From assembly GCF_000004075.3 (NCBI RefSeq), contig NC_026660.2, positions 22,447,498 to 22,511,497 of the forward strand: a DNA stretch of 64,000 nucleotides, written 5' to 3'. Below the pieces are notes generated by a model, which was not told the origin of the DNA, made no database searches, and saw only the letters and a program-made list of their open reading frames with translations. Each line of letters begins with the position of its first letter. The first letter of the stretch is position 1. Positions 25,819 through 40,700 of this stretch are shown here, in pieces. The position numbers were made by a program, and so were the translations under genes. The stretch is from Cucumis sativus. Lineage: Eukaryota; Streptophyta; Magnoliopsida; Cucurbitales; Cucurbitaceae.

Positions 25819-28598
25819 ATGGAGGCTCTTTATAAGAAGCTTTATGACAAGTACACTAAACTTAAGGTGTGTGGTTGTTTTTATTTTATCGATTGATTGA
25901 GTTTCAGCAAATTGTGAAGGGTTTTCCTTGCCTTTTGTTTTGTATGGATTTGTGATGGTTTTTATGTAGAATGGAATAATTATGTTTTTATCGGTAAGGT
26001 AAGCTATATACTCAATTGGTTGAAGTTGGATCTGATTTAGGGGACTTAATTTCTAAATTTTAAAGCATTTTACGTGTGAATCTGCAAAATTATCCTCTTG
26101 TTGGTCCTCAAAACTTCCATTACCATTCTTGATTATTTAACTTATTATGGTTGCATATCTTTTACAGACAAAAAAAATGTTGGACTTTGATCAGCTCAAT
26201 AAAGATCAAGAAGCAAAATTTTTGAATTATGTATCTGGTATGGGCAATTACCATTTCCTTCCCTATTAATTTACCATTTTCCTTTGCACCATGTGTGATG
26301 CCCGTGGTTTAAGATGAAAGGATTGTGCTTTGGTTTATATTATTTAGTTGTTTAGCTTCTTGGCTTACACCTCAGTCGGTATTTTCTTGCTCCTTTTCAG
26401 CTGCAGAGGAATTGATTCAACATTTAAAAAGTGAAAATGATAAATTACGTCTCCAGGTTAATGAATTGAGAGATGAAATGGCTTCGACTAGGTATGCCTT
26501 TGAAAAATACCCGTAACTTCTTTTTGAGTCTTTATCATTATCTTTTGTGTTCCTTTGTTCCTGAAATATTTTTAACTGAACCGATCTGGGAACTTATATT
26601 GCGTGCTTGACTTGATGTGCTAATTCAGTGTGCTAGTGTGGTTGCAGGTCCAGCATGGATGCAAAATGTGCTGATTATCAGAAGCTATTAATGGAAGAGA
26701 ATCAAAGGAGTACGAATCACACATTTTCTCTAACTCAGATTGATCTACATGTCTGCGTCTTTAGAATCAGCCCATTTTAGTGATAAATGTTCATCTTGAA
26801 CAGATCACAAAGCTAGCTTTCTAGCCGGGGAAAATCCAAAATTTCCTCGCCTTGAGTTCTTATGATGACCTGGGGTCTTGGGTTTGCATGCAGATAATAA
26901 CTTTAAAGTTGAAACTAGTACTTTGGTTTTAAATTATTGCAACATTGTAAAATGATTCTTTTTTGTTTCCAAGGCACTTGAGTCTTAATTTCATTTTTTA
27001 TATTAGTGAAAGGGAATATTCAAATTCTTGTTGAGTATCCACTTAGCTCACTATTTATGTTTTGTAATTGGTGGCATTGGCCAAGCGTTAAGTTGGGTGG
27101 TTTAACATCTGTAAGTTCTAACCAGACTTGGCAAAAAGTTAAATCGCAAATCATCTTGTTTAAAGTAAAAAAATTGAGATCTATTTCATGACTTGTCGAG
27201 GGTTTAGATGTCTTCCATTATGGTTGAAACTAATGTGATTTCCATCTTCCAATTCATCTTCTTTAAATACTGTTGCTGGGGTCCCACTAGAGCTTGATAT
27301 CCTGGATCACTAACAATAGTTCTATATCTATCTGACAAGCATCCATGTGCCGGTTGCCCTAATCAATTCTTCATATGGGTTTAATCGAATCCAGATAGTA
27401 CTCTTTCTGAAGAAGTTGAGAAGCTGCAGAAACTTCAGCAGGAGGGAAATTTTGGTGGTTTTAGCAACGGAATAAGCAAGGAACTGCACACGCCTAGTGG
27501 CTCCCAATCTGTATTTGGAGTAGTTTCAAAAGGCCCATCTGGAGGAACTAGAAGAAGAAAGCGTTCCAGGGATGCTACTCAAGTCACCAATGAACTTAGA
27601 ATAGTTAATGCAAGTGCTCAAGCTGATCCTACGCAAAGGCAATCAACAAGTGAACTGCCTGAGAAAGCTGCATCCAGCGAGGTTGGTAACATGCAGCTGT
27701 TATATATGATAAATGATTATATTTTTTAGTAAATACTTTTGGTTTTCTTCTATCTGATATTTTCAACGCAATGCTACAGGGTTGCTGCGGAAGCAAAGGT
27801 TGGTATTGGTATATGTAAAGATAGCATTATGTTGGCATGATGGTGTTGCTGTAGTCTAATCCTCGAATTGTTTATAGATGGCAGAGTAAATGACTGTGTT
27901 TCCACCAACTGCCCCTACCAATGCCTTGTAGAGCACATGATGGGCATGGAAGTATCAACCACCAATCGAAATGAAGGAATATGCATATCAGCATTTCATA
28001 AATCAAGTGGTAACTTGAAAACTAGATATGTCGTTTTTTAGTTTTAGATTATACCATTTGGAATCTCTTAGTTGCATCTATCTGTTTGATTAATCAATTA
28101 TTTCCATTGCTGATCTTTGCCGTTAAAGTTCAAGTAAATATTTTGTTTTATTTATTTTTGAATAAAGATTCTTTAGTTTATGGGGTCTGGTTGCCACTTT
28201 GTCAGTATCCAATAGAACGTCTATTGTTTCTATCTCTTGGATTGTTATAAGAATTGAATTTTGAAGTATATTTAAATTTGTGATGTCACTTTATATTAAG
28301 CATGACCGCGACTTGGGCTAGCGTAGCTCTTATGTTTAGGAAATTTGGGAACGAACTATTAGGAAATATTGGTGACAGTTAACTGGTATTCTTTATGGTT
28401 ATATCAGGTTACTCATTCAGCCTTACGTGGGTAAATAAATTAATTGGAGAAACAGAAATCCTGTACCGCGTCTTATCTCTGGGTACGTTCGAAAGGGTAG
28501 CACCAGAATGGATGAAGGAGGAGGCCATTATATTCAGCACGAGTATGTGCCCGACATTCTTTGAGAAGGTAACAAGAGTCATCAAGCTGCACTGCTGA
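25819..28598 (+). CDS. TTN9: TITAN9-like coiled-coil protein
   Basis: Eight exons: 25819-25866, 26168-26237, 26401-26491, 26648-26709, 27395-27681, 27780-27798, 27878-28009 and 28408-28598. They give 299 aa. It begins MEALYKKLYDKYTKLK, much like the Arabidopsis TTN9 start as I recall it. An N-terminal coiled coil (residues about 1-115, heptad-rich EELIQHLKSENDKLRLQVNE) is followed by a Ser/Arg-rich linker with GGTRRRKRSRD, a possible nuclear signal. A C-terminal domain contains the cysteine cluster CCGSK, CVSTNCPYQCLVEHMMGM and the conserved tail segment APEWMKEEAIIFSTSMCPTF. Exon 6 is a 19-bp microexon. Loss of TTN9 in Arabidopsis arrests endosperm and embryo development; the biochemical role is unknown. 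The start codon is by homology; an upstream in-frame extension is possible. Confidence 0.85.
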
Positions 28599-30748
28599 TA
28601 AAAAAGCATGTCTAGTGCTTTCTAATCCCATTTAGGCCTTTAAGTTAGTTTTCTCATTGCTAAATGAACTCGAACAGTGAGCAAGCTATCAAAAACTGCT
28701 TGCTTGATTATGTTGCAAATTCATGTATAAAATGCCTCTGGAAAGAAATACCCATTTGGTAACTTAATATCTTCACAAAAAGGATTGTGAACTCAGACCT
28801 CTTTTCTACATCTATTTTCTAGAATGGAATTGTGAGGTTGGAATGTGTGGCGATTTAGGAATGAGTGGTAAATTGTTCAGGTTGTCAATGCATTAACCAA
28901 GAAGATTTTGACGTCTAAAACAAAGTGTTAAATTTTCAATTGATCCAAAAGCTCAAGTTTGACTCGATGGAAAAAGTAAAAATATAATATTATATTATCT
29001 AACACTTCTCTTCACTTATGGGCTTGACATATGTATGCAGAAGTTCCAACAAGTGAAAATCAATATTAATTGGGGAGAAAATAGTACTGTAGGGTTTGAA
29101 CATTGAAACTCTTAGACAATTTACTTTTACATCACATTCAATCACCAATTGACTCAAACTAATAGATGAAGGTAAAGTTAATATGCTTTTACCTCATAGA
29201 TAGAACAAGCGATTTCTCTTTGCTTCTTGTTATTGTAGAGATTTGTCCTTTTAACCCGTTTTAAAATTTGAGGTTTTGAGTTTACTATAAAAGAAAGAAA
29301 GTGAAGAACCTTGGAGGGAGAGTCCAATAATAATGATAATATGTTAGATTGATATCTTTGGTAGGGCTCTCTGCCTCTAAAGGAGAGAAAAACAAAAGCA
29401 TCTTTGATGATTTCATTGTTAAAACAGAATGATTATCAAAGTGGTTGCTTTGCTTTGCTTTGCTTCCCCTTTTGATGTGCTTTTCACTCTACAAATACAA
29501 CTAAACAATTTATTATACTTTTCTACAATGTGTTTTTGGTCAAATATTCTATTTTTTTTTTATATAATTTAACTTTTATTTTGTGAATTCATCATTTTAC
29601 AAGAGGTTTTTTTTAAAAAAATTAATTTTAATATTTTGTTTCCTTCTTCGACGAAATAAACTTAATAGACAAGGTTAAAATATTATCGTTTAGATTTGTG
29701 AAATACTACTATATGTTGATAAAAAGAAAATAACCATAATAGAGTAGTACTTTGCAATTGTTTATGTTTGTACATAAAATTTCGTTTAAGAAAAAAAAAC
29801 CATGCACAAAATGGTGAGAAAATAAATTAATTTTCTAAAAATGAGAAAAAGAAATCAAATGTTTATCCTATAAGTCTTAAACTATTTCTTGTCTTCTTAA
29901 CTTGGTTGGAGTCCATCTAACTAATTAAGATATATATCATCATCGACTAAAATGTTATACGTTAGAAGCTCTATCCCACAATTTAAATTATTATTTTTAT
30001 AAAAAGAGTTACTTCATATATGAAAACTCCCTAAACCGTTTATAATAATCTACATATATAAGCAAATGAGGTGTTCACATGAGAATAGAGAAACACTATG
30101 TACCTTATAAATCAAGTTTTAAATACAATATCCTTGAAAAAGTATTAAATAATATATAATTAAAAAAAAAACATCCAAAAAGAATCATTAATAAAAAATT
30201 ATTATAAATAACAAAAAAAATTAAAAATTAAAAAATATAGCAAAAGTTTTAGATTCGATGATAGATATTAATATAGACTTTTATCATTTTCCATCCATAG
30301 ACAATATCGTTAATAGAATTCGAAATTTTCTATATTTTAAAAATAATTTGGTTTATTTATTATTTTTTTTATTTTTATTTTTTGCTAAAAATGGGTTTTT
30401 GGAAAAAAAGAATCAATAAAATCAATAGTTCTTAGGGTCAATTTATTATTATTATTATTATTTGGTTGAATAAAGTGGTGGCGTTAAAGCAATGACCAAA
30501 AGTAGCCGTTGGAAATTCAAAAAGCAAACCTAATTGGAATCTTCGCCTTCTCCACATAACGTTCACTAAAATTTTTGAATATTTATTCTTTCATACCAAA
30601 TCCCTAATTTCTTCATCTCTTTCCTTTGTCACAAATCCCCCAATTTCCTCTCTCCCCTTTCTAACGTCTTTTTGATTCTTCTTTGGGGGGAGAATTTCTT
30701 CCATCTCTTCTTCAACAATCTTCGTATCTACTTCGGATCAAAGAGATA
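28599..30748. other. Spacer between TITAN9 and the UBC19/20-type gene
   Basis: It contains a dispersed element with direct terminal repeats (28926-29185), AT-rich sequence with a weak fold-back relic (about 30170-30350), a (TTA)n run near 30443-30460 and a pyrimidine-rich leader for the UBC gene (30590-30748). No further gene was recognised. Confidence 0.45.
28926..29185. repeat. Dispersed repeat with direct terminal repeats, copy A
   Basis: The core reading CAACAAGTGAAAATCAATATTAATTGG, then GGGTTTGAACATTG, matches 56911-57160, which has CAACAAGTAGAAATCAATATTAATTGG. Both ends carry the words TTGA(T/C)(C/T)CAAA followed by an AT-rich TTAATAT or AATATTAT stretch, as imperfect direct repeats. 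I recall closely similar sequences as widespread short dispersed elements in rosid genomes. The ends are approximate. Confidence 0.55.
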
Positions 30749-32177
30749 ATGGCGGCCATCAATCGGTACACTGACAACACAGCCCCGGCTAACCCGGTTG
30801 TTTCTCCAGCCAAGCAATCCTTGCCGCCTGCCAAAACTGCCGACTCTCAATCTGTTCTCAAGAGGTATGAACCTTTCCCCATCTTCTCTATCGCTGCGGC
30901 GCTGTGGATCGACCGATTTTCTGTTCATCGCATCTGATTTCTGCTTTATGTGGTTTTGGGGGTTTGTTGAACTTTAACCTGGATGAGGTTGTTCTAAGGT
31001 TCTGGATCTTGTGATCTTTTACAATCTGAACTGATTGTTCTATGGGGTTTTTCTTAATGATATTTTTAGGGTTTTAGGGGTAATTTGAGAGTCGTTTCAG
31101 GTTGTCATGTGTAATTTGAAGAAAATAGTAGAGAGTCAATCTTACTGGGAACTCTGTTTGTTTTGGACCAACTAACAATTTTCTTTTTATTTTTGTTGTG
31201 TTTTCTTCTTGCTCAGGTTGCAGTCTGAATTAATGGCTTTAATGGTAAGACTTACTTCCATCTGATTTCTTGGACTGGTAATTTCTGAAGTAGTTGGAAA
31301 TGTGATTATTTAAAACTCCATTTCTTACAATATTGCAGATGAGTGGAGACTCTGGGATCTCAGCTTTTCCCGAGGAAGATAACATTTTTTGTTGGAAAGG
31401 GACAATAACTGGAAGCAAAGAGACAGTGTTTGAAGGAACAGAGTACAGGTTATCATTTTCATTCCCTAATGATTACCCTTTTAAGCCTCCAAAGGTCAAG
31501 TTTGAGACTGGCTGCTTTCATCCAAATGTGGATGTCTATGGCAATATTTGCTTGGATATACTTCAGGTAATCTTCAGCTCCGGTGAAATCTTCAATATTG
31601 AAATGACAACTTCTCTGATTTTGTTAGCAATAAAGCAACCTAAAGTGGGAAATGTTTTATTTCTTGTAGGATAAATGGTCATCAGCATATGATGTGAGAA
31701 CTATACTTCTATCCATCCAGAGTCTGCTCGGAGGTAATAGTTCTTTTATGAATTCATCTTTAAGTACAAGTTTTTCCCCATAACAGTACTTGATCTTTGA
31801 ACTCAAGTTCAAAGATTTTGAATATAACTTTGTGATTAAAACATTGTCTATATTTTAAAGCTTAGAAACAATAGCTCCATCTATTGTGACTAGGGGATGA
31901 TCATATTTCGACCCGAATCCTTTTGATATGGAGTTGAATATAGAATGTGCAATAAACCTTTGCCATTTATTTGCAGAACCGAACATAAGTTCACCTCTAA
32001 ACACTCAGGCAGCCCAATTGTGGAGTAATCAAGAAGGTGGGTTCTATTATTTCTCTTTCCACATTGAATTTGTGCTTCCATGTAATGAAAGTTGGCTCAC
32101 TCGTATATCTATATGTTTGTTTTGTAGAATACCGGAAAATGGTGGAGAAATTGTACAAGCCTCCAACAGCAGCTTAG
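30749..32177 (+). CDS. UBC20: Ubiquitin-conjugating enzyme E2, UBC19/UBC20 (UBE2C) type
   Basis: Six exons: 30749-30864, 31217-31244, 31339-31566, 31670-31733, 31977-32036 and 32128-32177. They give 181 aa, the same length as Arabidopsis UBC19/20. A Ser/Pro-rich N-terminal extension (1-35) precedes the UBC fold. The HPN motif is at 109-111 and the catalytic cysteine at 119 (NICLDIL). [18 protein letters not shown] follows, and the tail is KLYKPPTA. The family is the plant counterpart of UBE2C/UbcH10, which works with the anaphase-promoting complex to ubiquitinate mitotic cyclins. The gene has no defects. UBC19 and UBC20 cannot be told apart because they are paralogues from an Arabidopsis-lineage duplication. 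A GA-rich run (32226-32256) lies just after the stop. Confidence 0.95.
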
Positions 32178-33889
32178 CTTTGTTTTTTTAGACTAACTAG
32201 GATTTGTATCTCTCTTTTTGCGCTAGAGAGAGAGAGAAAGAAAGAGAGAGAGGAGGAGATTTTCTACTAATTTTTCTTTCTTTTTCCTTTCAGTTTAAGA
32301 TCTTCCATTTCTTTTACTATGTGTTGCAGATATATGTTGTGTTCTACTGTTATATGTGGAAATTTCAGTCAAAAGCTATAATATTTGTTTGTTCTCATTT
32401 CAAAGTTTCCTCTTACCTTCCCATGCGCTCTTTTTGAAGTTACTTGAAACAAATATGATGCGAAAAGGTTCATAATATCAATCAGTAGTTTCCTCTAATT
32501 GGTGTAAAGGGATCGTGATTGCAATTTTAGCCCAGGGCTTTCAATTTCCATGAAATTCATCCAATAATTTCGACAAATAAGTAGGATTTTAACGAGTTTT
32601 TATGTTTCTCACGGAAAAACGATCGTTGAGAATTCCATAAAATAGATGAATTGTTTCTTACGTAAACCCTTATATAAGAACTCGACTATAAGAACTCGAG
32701 AAACAATCTAGGACCAAATTAACAAAAATTGATATGGGATCATTGTACTTAAAATATATTATGTTGCAATGTCTACTCATGGTGTAAGACAGCAGATCTC
32801 TTTAATAACTCAATAATTTTAGTGAAAATAAATTTTAACATAGAAAAGCATTAAAATTATTGACAAATTCCAACTAAAAACTAGATCTAAATGTTGTTTT
32901 TCCTCCATAAATTTCATTTTTTTAGAACTCTGATATTAATTTCATGCTGTCGTGTGTATTTAATAATTTGATGTAGACATGAGGTTACAATTGACAACCT
33001 CTATTTAAAGCTACAACAAATGTACACATTGTCAACTCAAAATGAGCTCAACTCGATTGGTATAAAATGTGTATTAACAAAGAGGTCTATGAATCAAATC
33101 ATACACGGTTAACCATTCACCCCTAGCATCCAAAAACAAACAAGAAAACAAGTAAACACAACTACCCTTAGACTTTATTGTACTAAAAAGGTGAGTTTGT
33201 TGACATGTACTATATCTACGACAAAATGCAATAGATTAAGAAATTTTGGTGTGTAACCCATCGTAGAAAGATTATGATATTTTATCATCTTTAAAAGCAA
33301 ATCTCTCATCTTAATTTCTAAGAAAATGAGTAAAACGATAACATGGTCACATGCACAATTAGAAAGGGGAAAAAGATCCCTCATCTTTTTTATGGTATCT
33401 TTGCATTATTCTAGTAGCTGATAATTGAGAGAAGCTTAGAGGAAAAGTAATTGCTTACAAGACCTTGAACTTACTTATTGATTGAAGTGTGGACCGACCA
33501 ACGTCTTTGTCAACTATGAAAATATTCTCTGCTGATGCAAACACTAGAAGAAAAAAAAAGGTTAAATATATATGATTAAGTTAGGACTTACATCATAAAT
33601 GGTGAGATCTATCCAGAATACCAACTCCTTCAATTCCAAAAGCTAACCATGAAGTTGCCATTTAGCTTACAAATAATTTCAAGAACAAGAAGATATTGAC
33701 AATTCCAAGTATCAAATAATACAAACCCCTTTCACTTCTCATTTCTTTTTCTTTTTCTTTTTCTTTTCTTTTCTTTTATACAGAGAGAGACATCGCATTC
33801 ACATTCTGAGGGAAATGAATTTCTCTAACTTTACAGGATCTCTATATGTATAATATATAATATATAATATCAATTATATATATATATAT
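32178..33889. other. Convergent spacer between the UBC and hexokinase genes
   Basis: Both neighbours end here. It holds the UBC 3' flank with a (GA)n stretch (32226-32256), a CTTTT repeat (33743-33778) and AT dinucleotide runs (33846-33897) that reach the hexokinase stop codon. No credible gene was found. Confidence 0.5.

Positions 33890-33897
<8 letters not shown>
33743..33897. repeat. Simple repeats beside the hexokinase stop: (CTTTT)n and (AT)n
   Basis: 33743-33778 is made of TTTTTC/TTTTC units. 33846-33897 is mainly TA/AT dinucleotides, interrupted, and overlaps the last codons and stop of the hexokinase gene. Confidence 0.85.
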
Positions 33898-37644
<3,747 letters not shown>

Positions 37645-37659
37645 TTCCCTCTTCGATCA

Positions 37660-37734
37660 CTAACTCCGTCCAAGAACTTCACCACAACATCTTCTCCTAT
37701 TACTCATTCCAACGAAGCAACACCGTCGAAACAT
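37660..37734 (-). promoter_or_regulatory. 24-codon upstream ORF in the hexokinase leader
   Basis: On the minus strand an ATG at 37734 opens a 24-residue frame rich in Cys and Arg (MFRRCCFVGMSNRRRCCGEV, then LGRS). It stops at 37660, leaving 15 bp before the main ATG. If the leader includes it, which is likely for an ATG about 90 bp upstream, it could damp translation of the hexokinase. Conservation of the peptide is unknown. Confidence 0.5.
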
Positions 37735-37744
37735 GCACTCCGTT

Positions 37745-40700
37745 TTCGATTCACTCACTCCCCCTCCAGTAAACTCCTCGCCGCAATAACCTTGCTAAAA
37801 CCACGTCTCAACGCTTTTCAAACTCCCGCGCCGCAAGAGAACCTCTCCAACACCTCCACCGCCGACGGCCACCGACGTGAAACAAACGGAGAAGGTTTGT
37901 TTTGTTTAACAAAACTCCGACAACGAGACCGGAGGAGAGGACTTTGCAAATTGCAAGAAGAAAAAGTATGGGAAAGCGAATGGTCAAATTACTTATAGAA
38001 TGATAGCGAAAGGACCAATTTGACCCTCGAAATCTCTTGAAATTAATACTAATTTTGCATTTCACAACGAAATTCCGCGGCGATTTTTCACCGTGCCCTT
38101 TCTTTTTTTCTTTTTTCTTTTACGATTTTTGTTTTTGTTTTATATTTTTTGCCGACTTTTTTTCTCTCTCATTTTTCACTTCTTATCTTTCTTCCTTCCC
38201 ATCCATTTTGAGCCTTTCCACTCAATTGCCCCTATTTTTTCCATTTAATTCCAACTTTGCCACTTGTCCTTCTGGAATGTTGCTGGCCCCTTTATTATTT
38301 GAATTTCACAATTCACTCATACGTTTAATTTCAAAAAATTTAAGTAATATCTAAAATTCAATTTCCCTTTTATTTATTTTATTCTGATTATTCAAAAATC
38401 ATTTAGGTGAATCATAATAACTACTTCCCTTATTAACATTACACTCTTAATTTTACAATTAAATTTGTGTAGTTTTATAATTTGAGATAACTGAAAATTT
38501 TGTTGGAGAATCTAAATTATTTATTATTTTTATTATTATAAATTTAATAATTTACTCGTAATAGTCTAGATACGTATAAATTTTTATTTATGTTTTAGAT
38601 AAATTCTATATATTTTAAAAATTAATTGGTTCTATTCTATAAAACTCATGTGTTTTTAATTTTTTCAACTATTTCTAAACATAATTGACACATTTACAAA
38701 TATAAGAATTATATTTAAAATGTAATATAACAGAATCTTATAAAAATTATAAATATAGTAAAATTTATTGTTGATATATTCTCATGACTTAATAGTGATT
38801 AGCTATATCGCTAATGATATATTATTGATAGACCGCACAAATCTATCACGGATCTATCCAAAAAATTCAAAGCTCTTAACTAAATGTTTGTTTATACATC
38901 AAAACGATATATATTCTTCTTTTTAACTAGAGATTAAAGTACAAAAATAAAATCAATAATCAATTTAAAACTATGATAGTTCAATATATACTGATATATG
39001 TTATCTATTGTAATAATATTTTATTTTGTGATACTTAAAAAAATTTAAAAGTAAGATAATAAATAAAAATGATTAATAATAACAATGATGATGATGAAAA
39101 TATAATTGAGGAGTTTATAAAGAAAAGAAAAGTCAAAGGACGAAATTTGACGTAAAGTGGAAAAAGGGTTGGGAGAGGGGCAGAAAGGGAAAGGGAGGGG
39201 GGGAGGAAAATAGGAATAGAGAAAGTAGAGGGGAGGAAAATGGGAAAAGAGAAGAGGGAGGAGGATGATGAATGATGATGATGATGCGATGAGGGAGCGG
39301 CGACGGTAGCTGCGTATTTGGAGGATACGACGCCGTACTGCCAGCTGTTTCACGCTAATGACCAGCTGTGCGTGGCAGAAAAAGCAACCAATTCTGTACT
39401 GCGCTCTAACCCTTCCCTTTTCCAACTCCAAGATTTCCCATTTTATTTTTTCTGACAAAAATAAAATAAATAAATAATAATAATAATAATACATTTCTAA
39501 ATTAAATACTATTAATTATTATTATTATTCCATAATTATAATATTATTATTCCACGTTCCCTCTATTTTACGTGCCCCGCCCCGCTGTCTTGCACTCCTC
39601 CTCCCCCCACACACAACCAATTCATTCCTCCCAAAACCCTAATTCTATTTATTTTTTAATCACGTTTGGTTAAAATTAACACTTTTAAAAATACAAAGAT
39701 AATTTAAAATTTTGTAAAATTTTGATATTATTAGCTATTATGAATTGAATTCCAAATTTTATATATAACTTTCATCAATATTTGGTCAAATTTATTTTTT
39801 TACAATATTTTTTACTTAAATTTAAGAATGTTATTTTTGTTTTTTCATCCAATAGTACTATTTTATAGTTCTCAATTATCTATTTGTTTAAAAAATTGAT
39901 TTATTATAGTTTTTACTATTTTACATTTTTTTGATTGATTGTTGCCTTTTTTATTATTTTATTCTTTAACTAAATTAGTTTATACCTCAAACATATATTA
40001 TTCAACCTAAAATAACTTACACTGAAAAGACAAATTATTGTAGTCAAATTATAATAATTCGAGACTATAATGACTCATCGTTTATTTTTATTTGTTTTGA
40101 TTAGTATTTTTACTGTAAATTTTAAAAATATATTTATGTATTGTGTTTCTTTACGTAAATTGTGATTATTTAATCGAATTTAGTAAAAAAATAATGTTGA
40201 TTAATTTAAGATTTGCTACAATTATAAGATTATCCCGTAAAAAGATTAAAATTGAACAAATTTTATTTTCGTAGTTTACAAATATAATCAAAACCTTCTC
40301 CAAAGTTTAGTATGTAAAGGCTAACCTTTTTTTTCCCTCTCCTCCCTAAATTAATTGATTTATATGTATTATATCAAACAAAATATTGGCCTGTGGCATT
40401 GGGTACCCCACAATTGCATGTTTAAATTTAAAATTCTTACCTAATTTTTTCTAAATATTTTTTTTGGTATATAAGAATATGCTTTATATTAATATTTTTT
40501 CAACCATCGTTTTTATTTTATGTATTTTTTTTTATTGAAAAAACTTCAATTATTTCGACTTTTTTGTTTTCTTGTTTTTTTTTAAATGTCTCAAAGTATC
40601 CTCACTCCCATCTCATTCTTTTGTTTCAATATTTTGTTTGTTTGATTTTTATATTTTTAAAAATAGCAAATATTGAAACTATTTATAAATCCCACCAAAA

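Noticed and set aside
39045..39494. 149-codon minus-strand open frame in the GC-rich island
   Set aside because: The composition is low complexity (poly-Tyr, Phe/Pro/Ser runs from simple repeats), with no domain. It was kept only as a GC-island observation.
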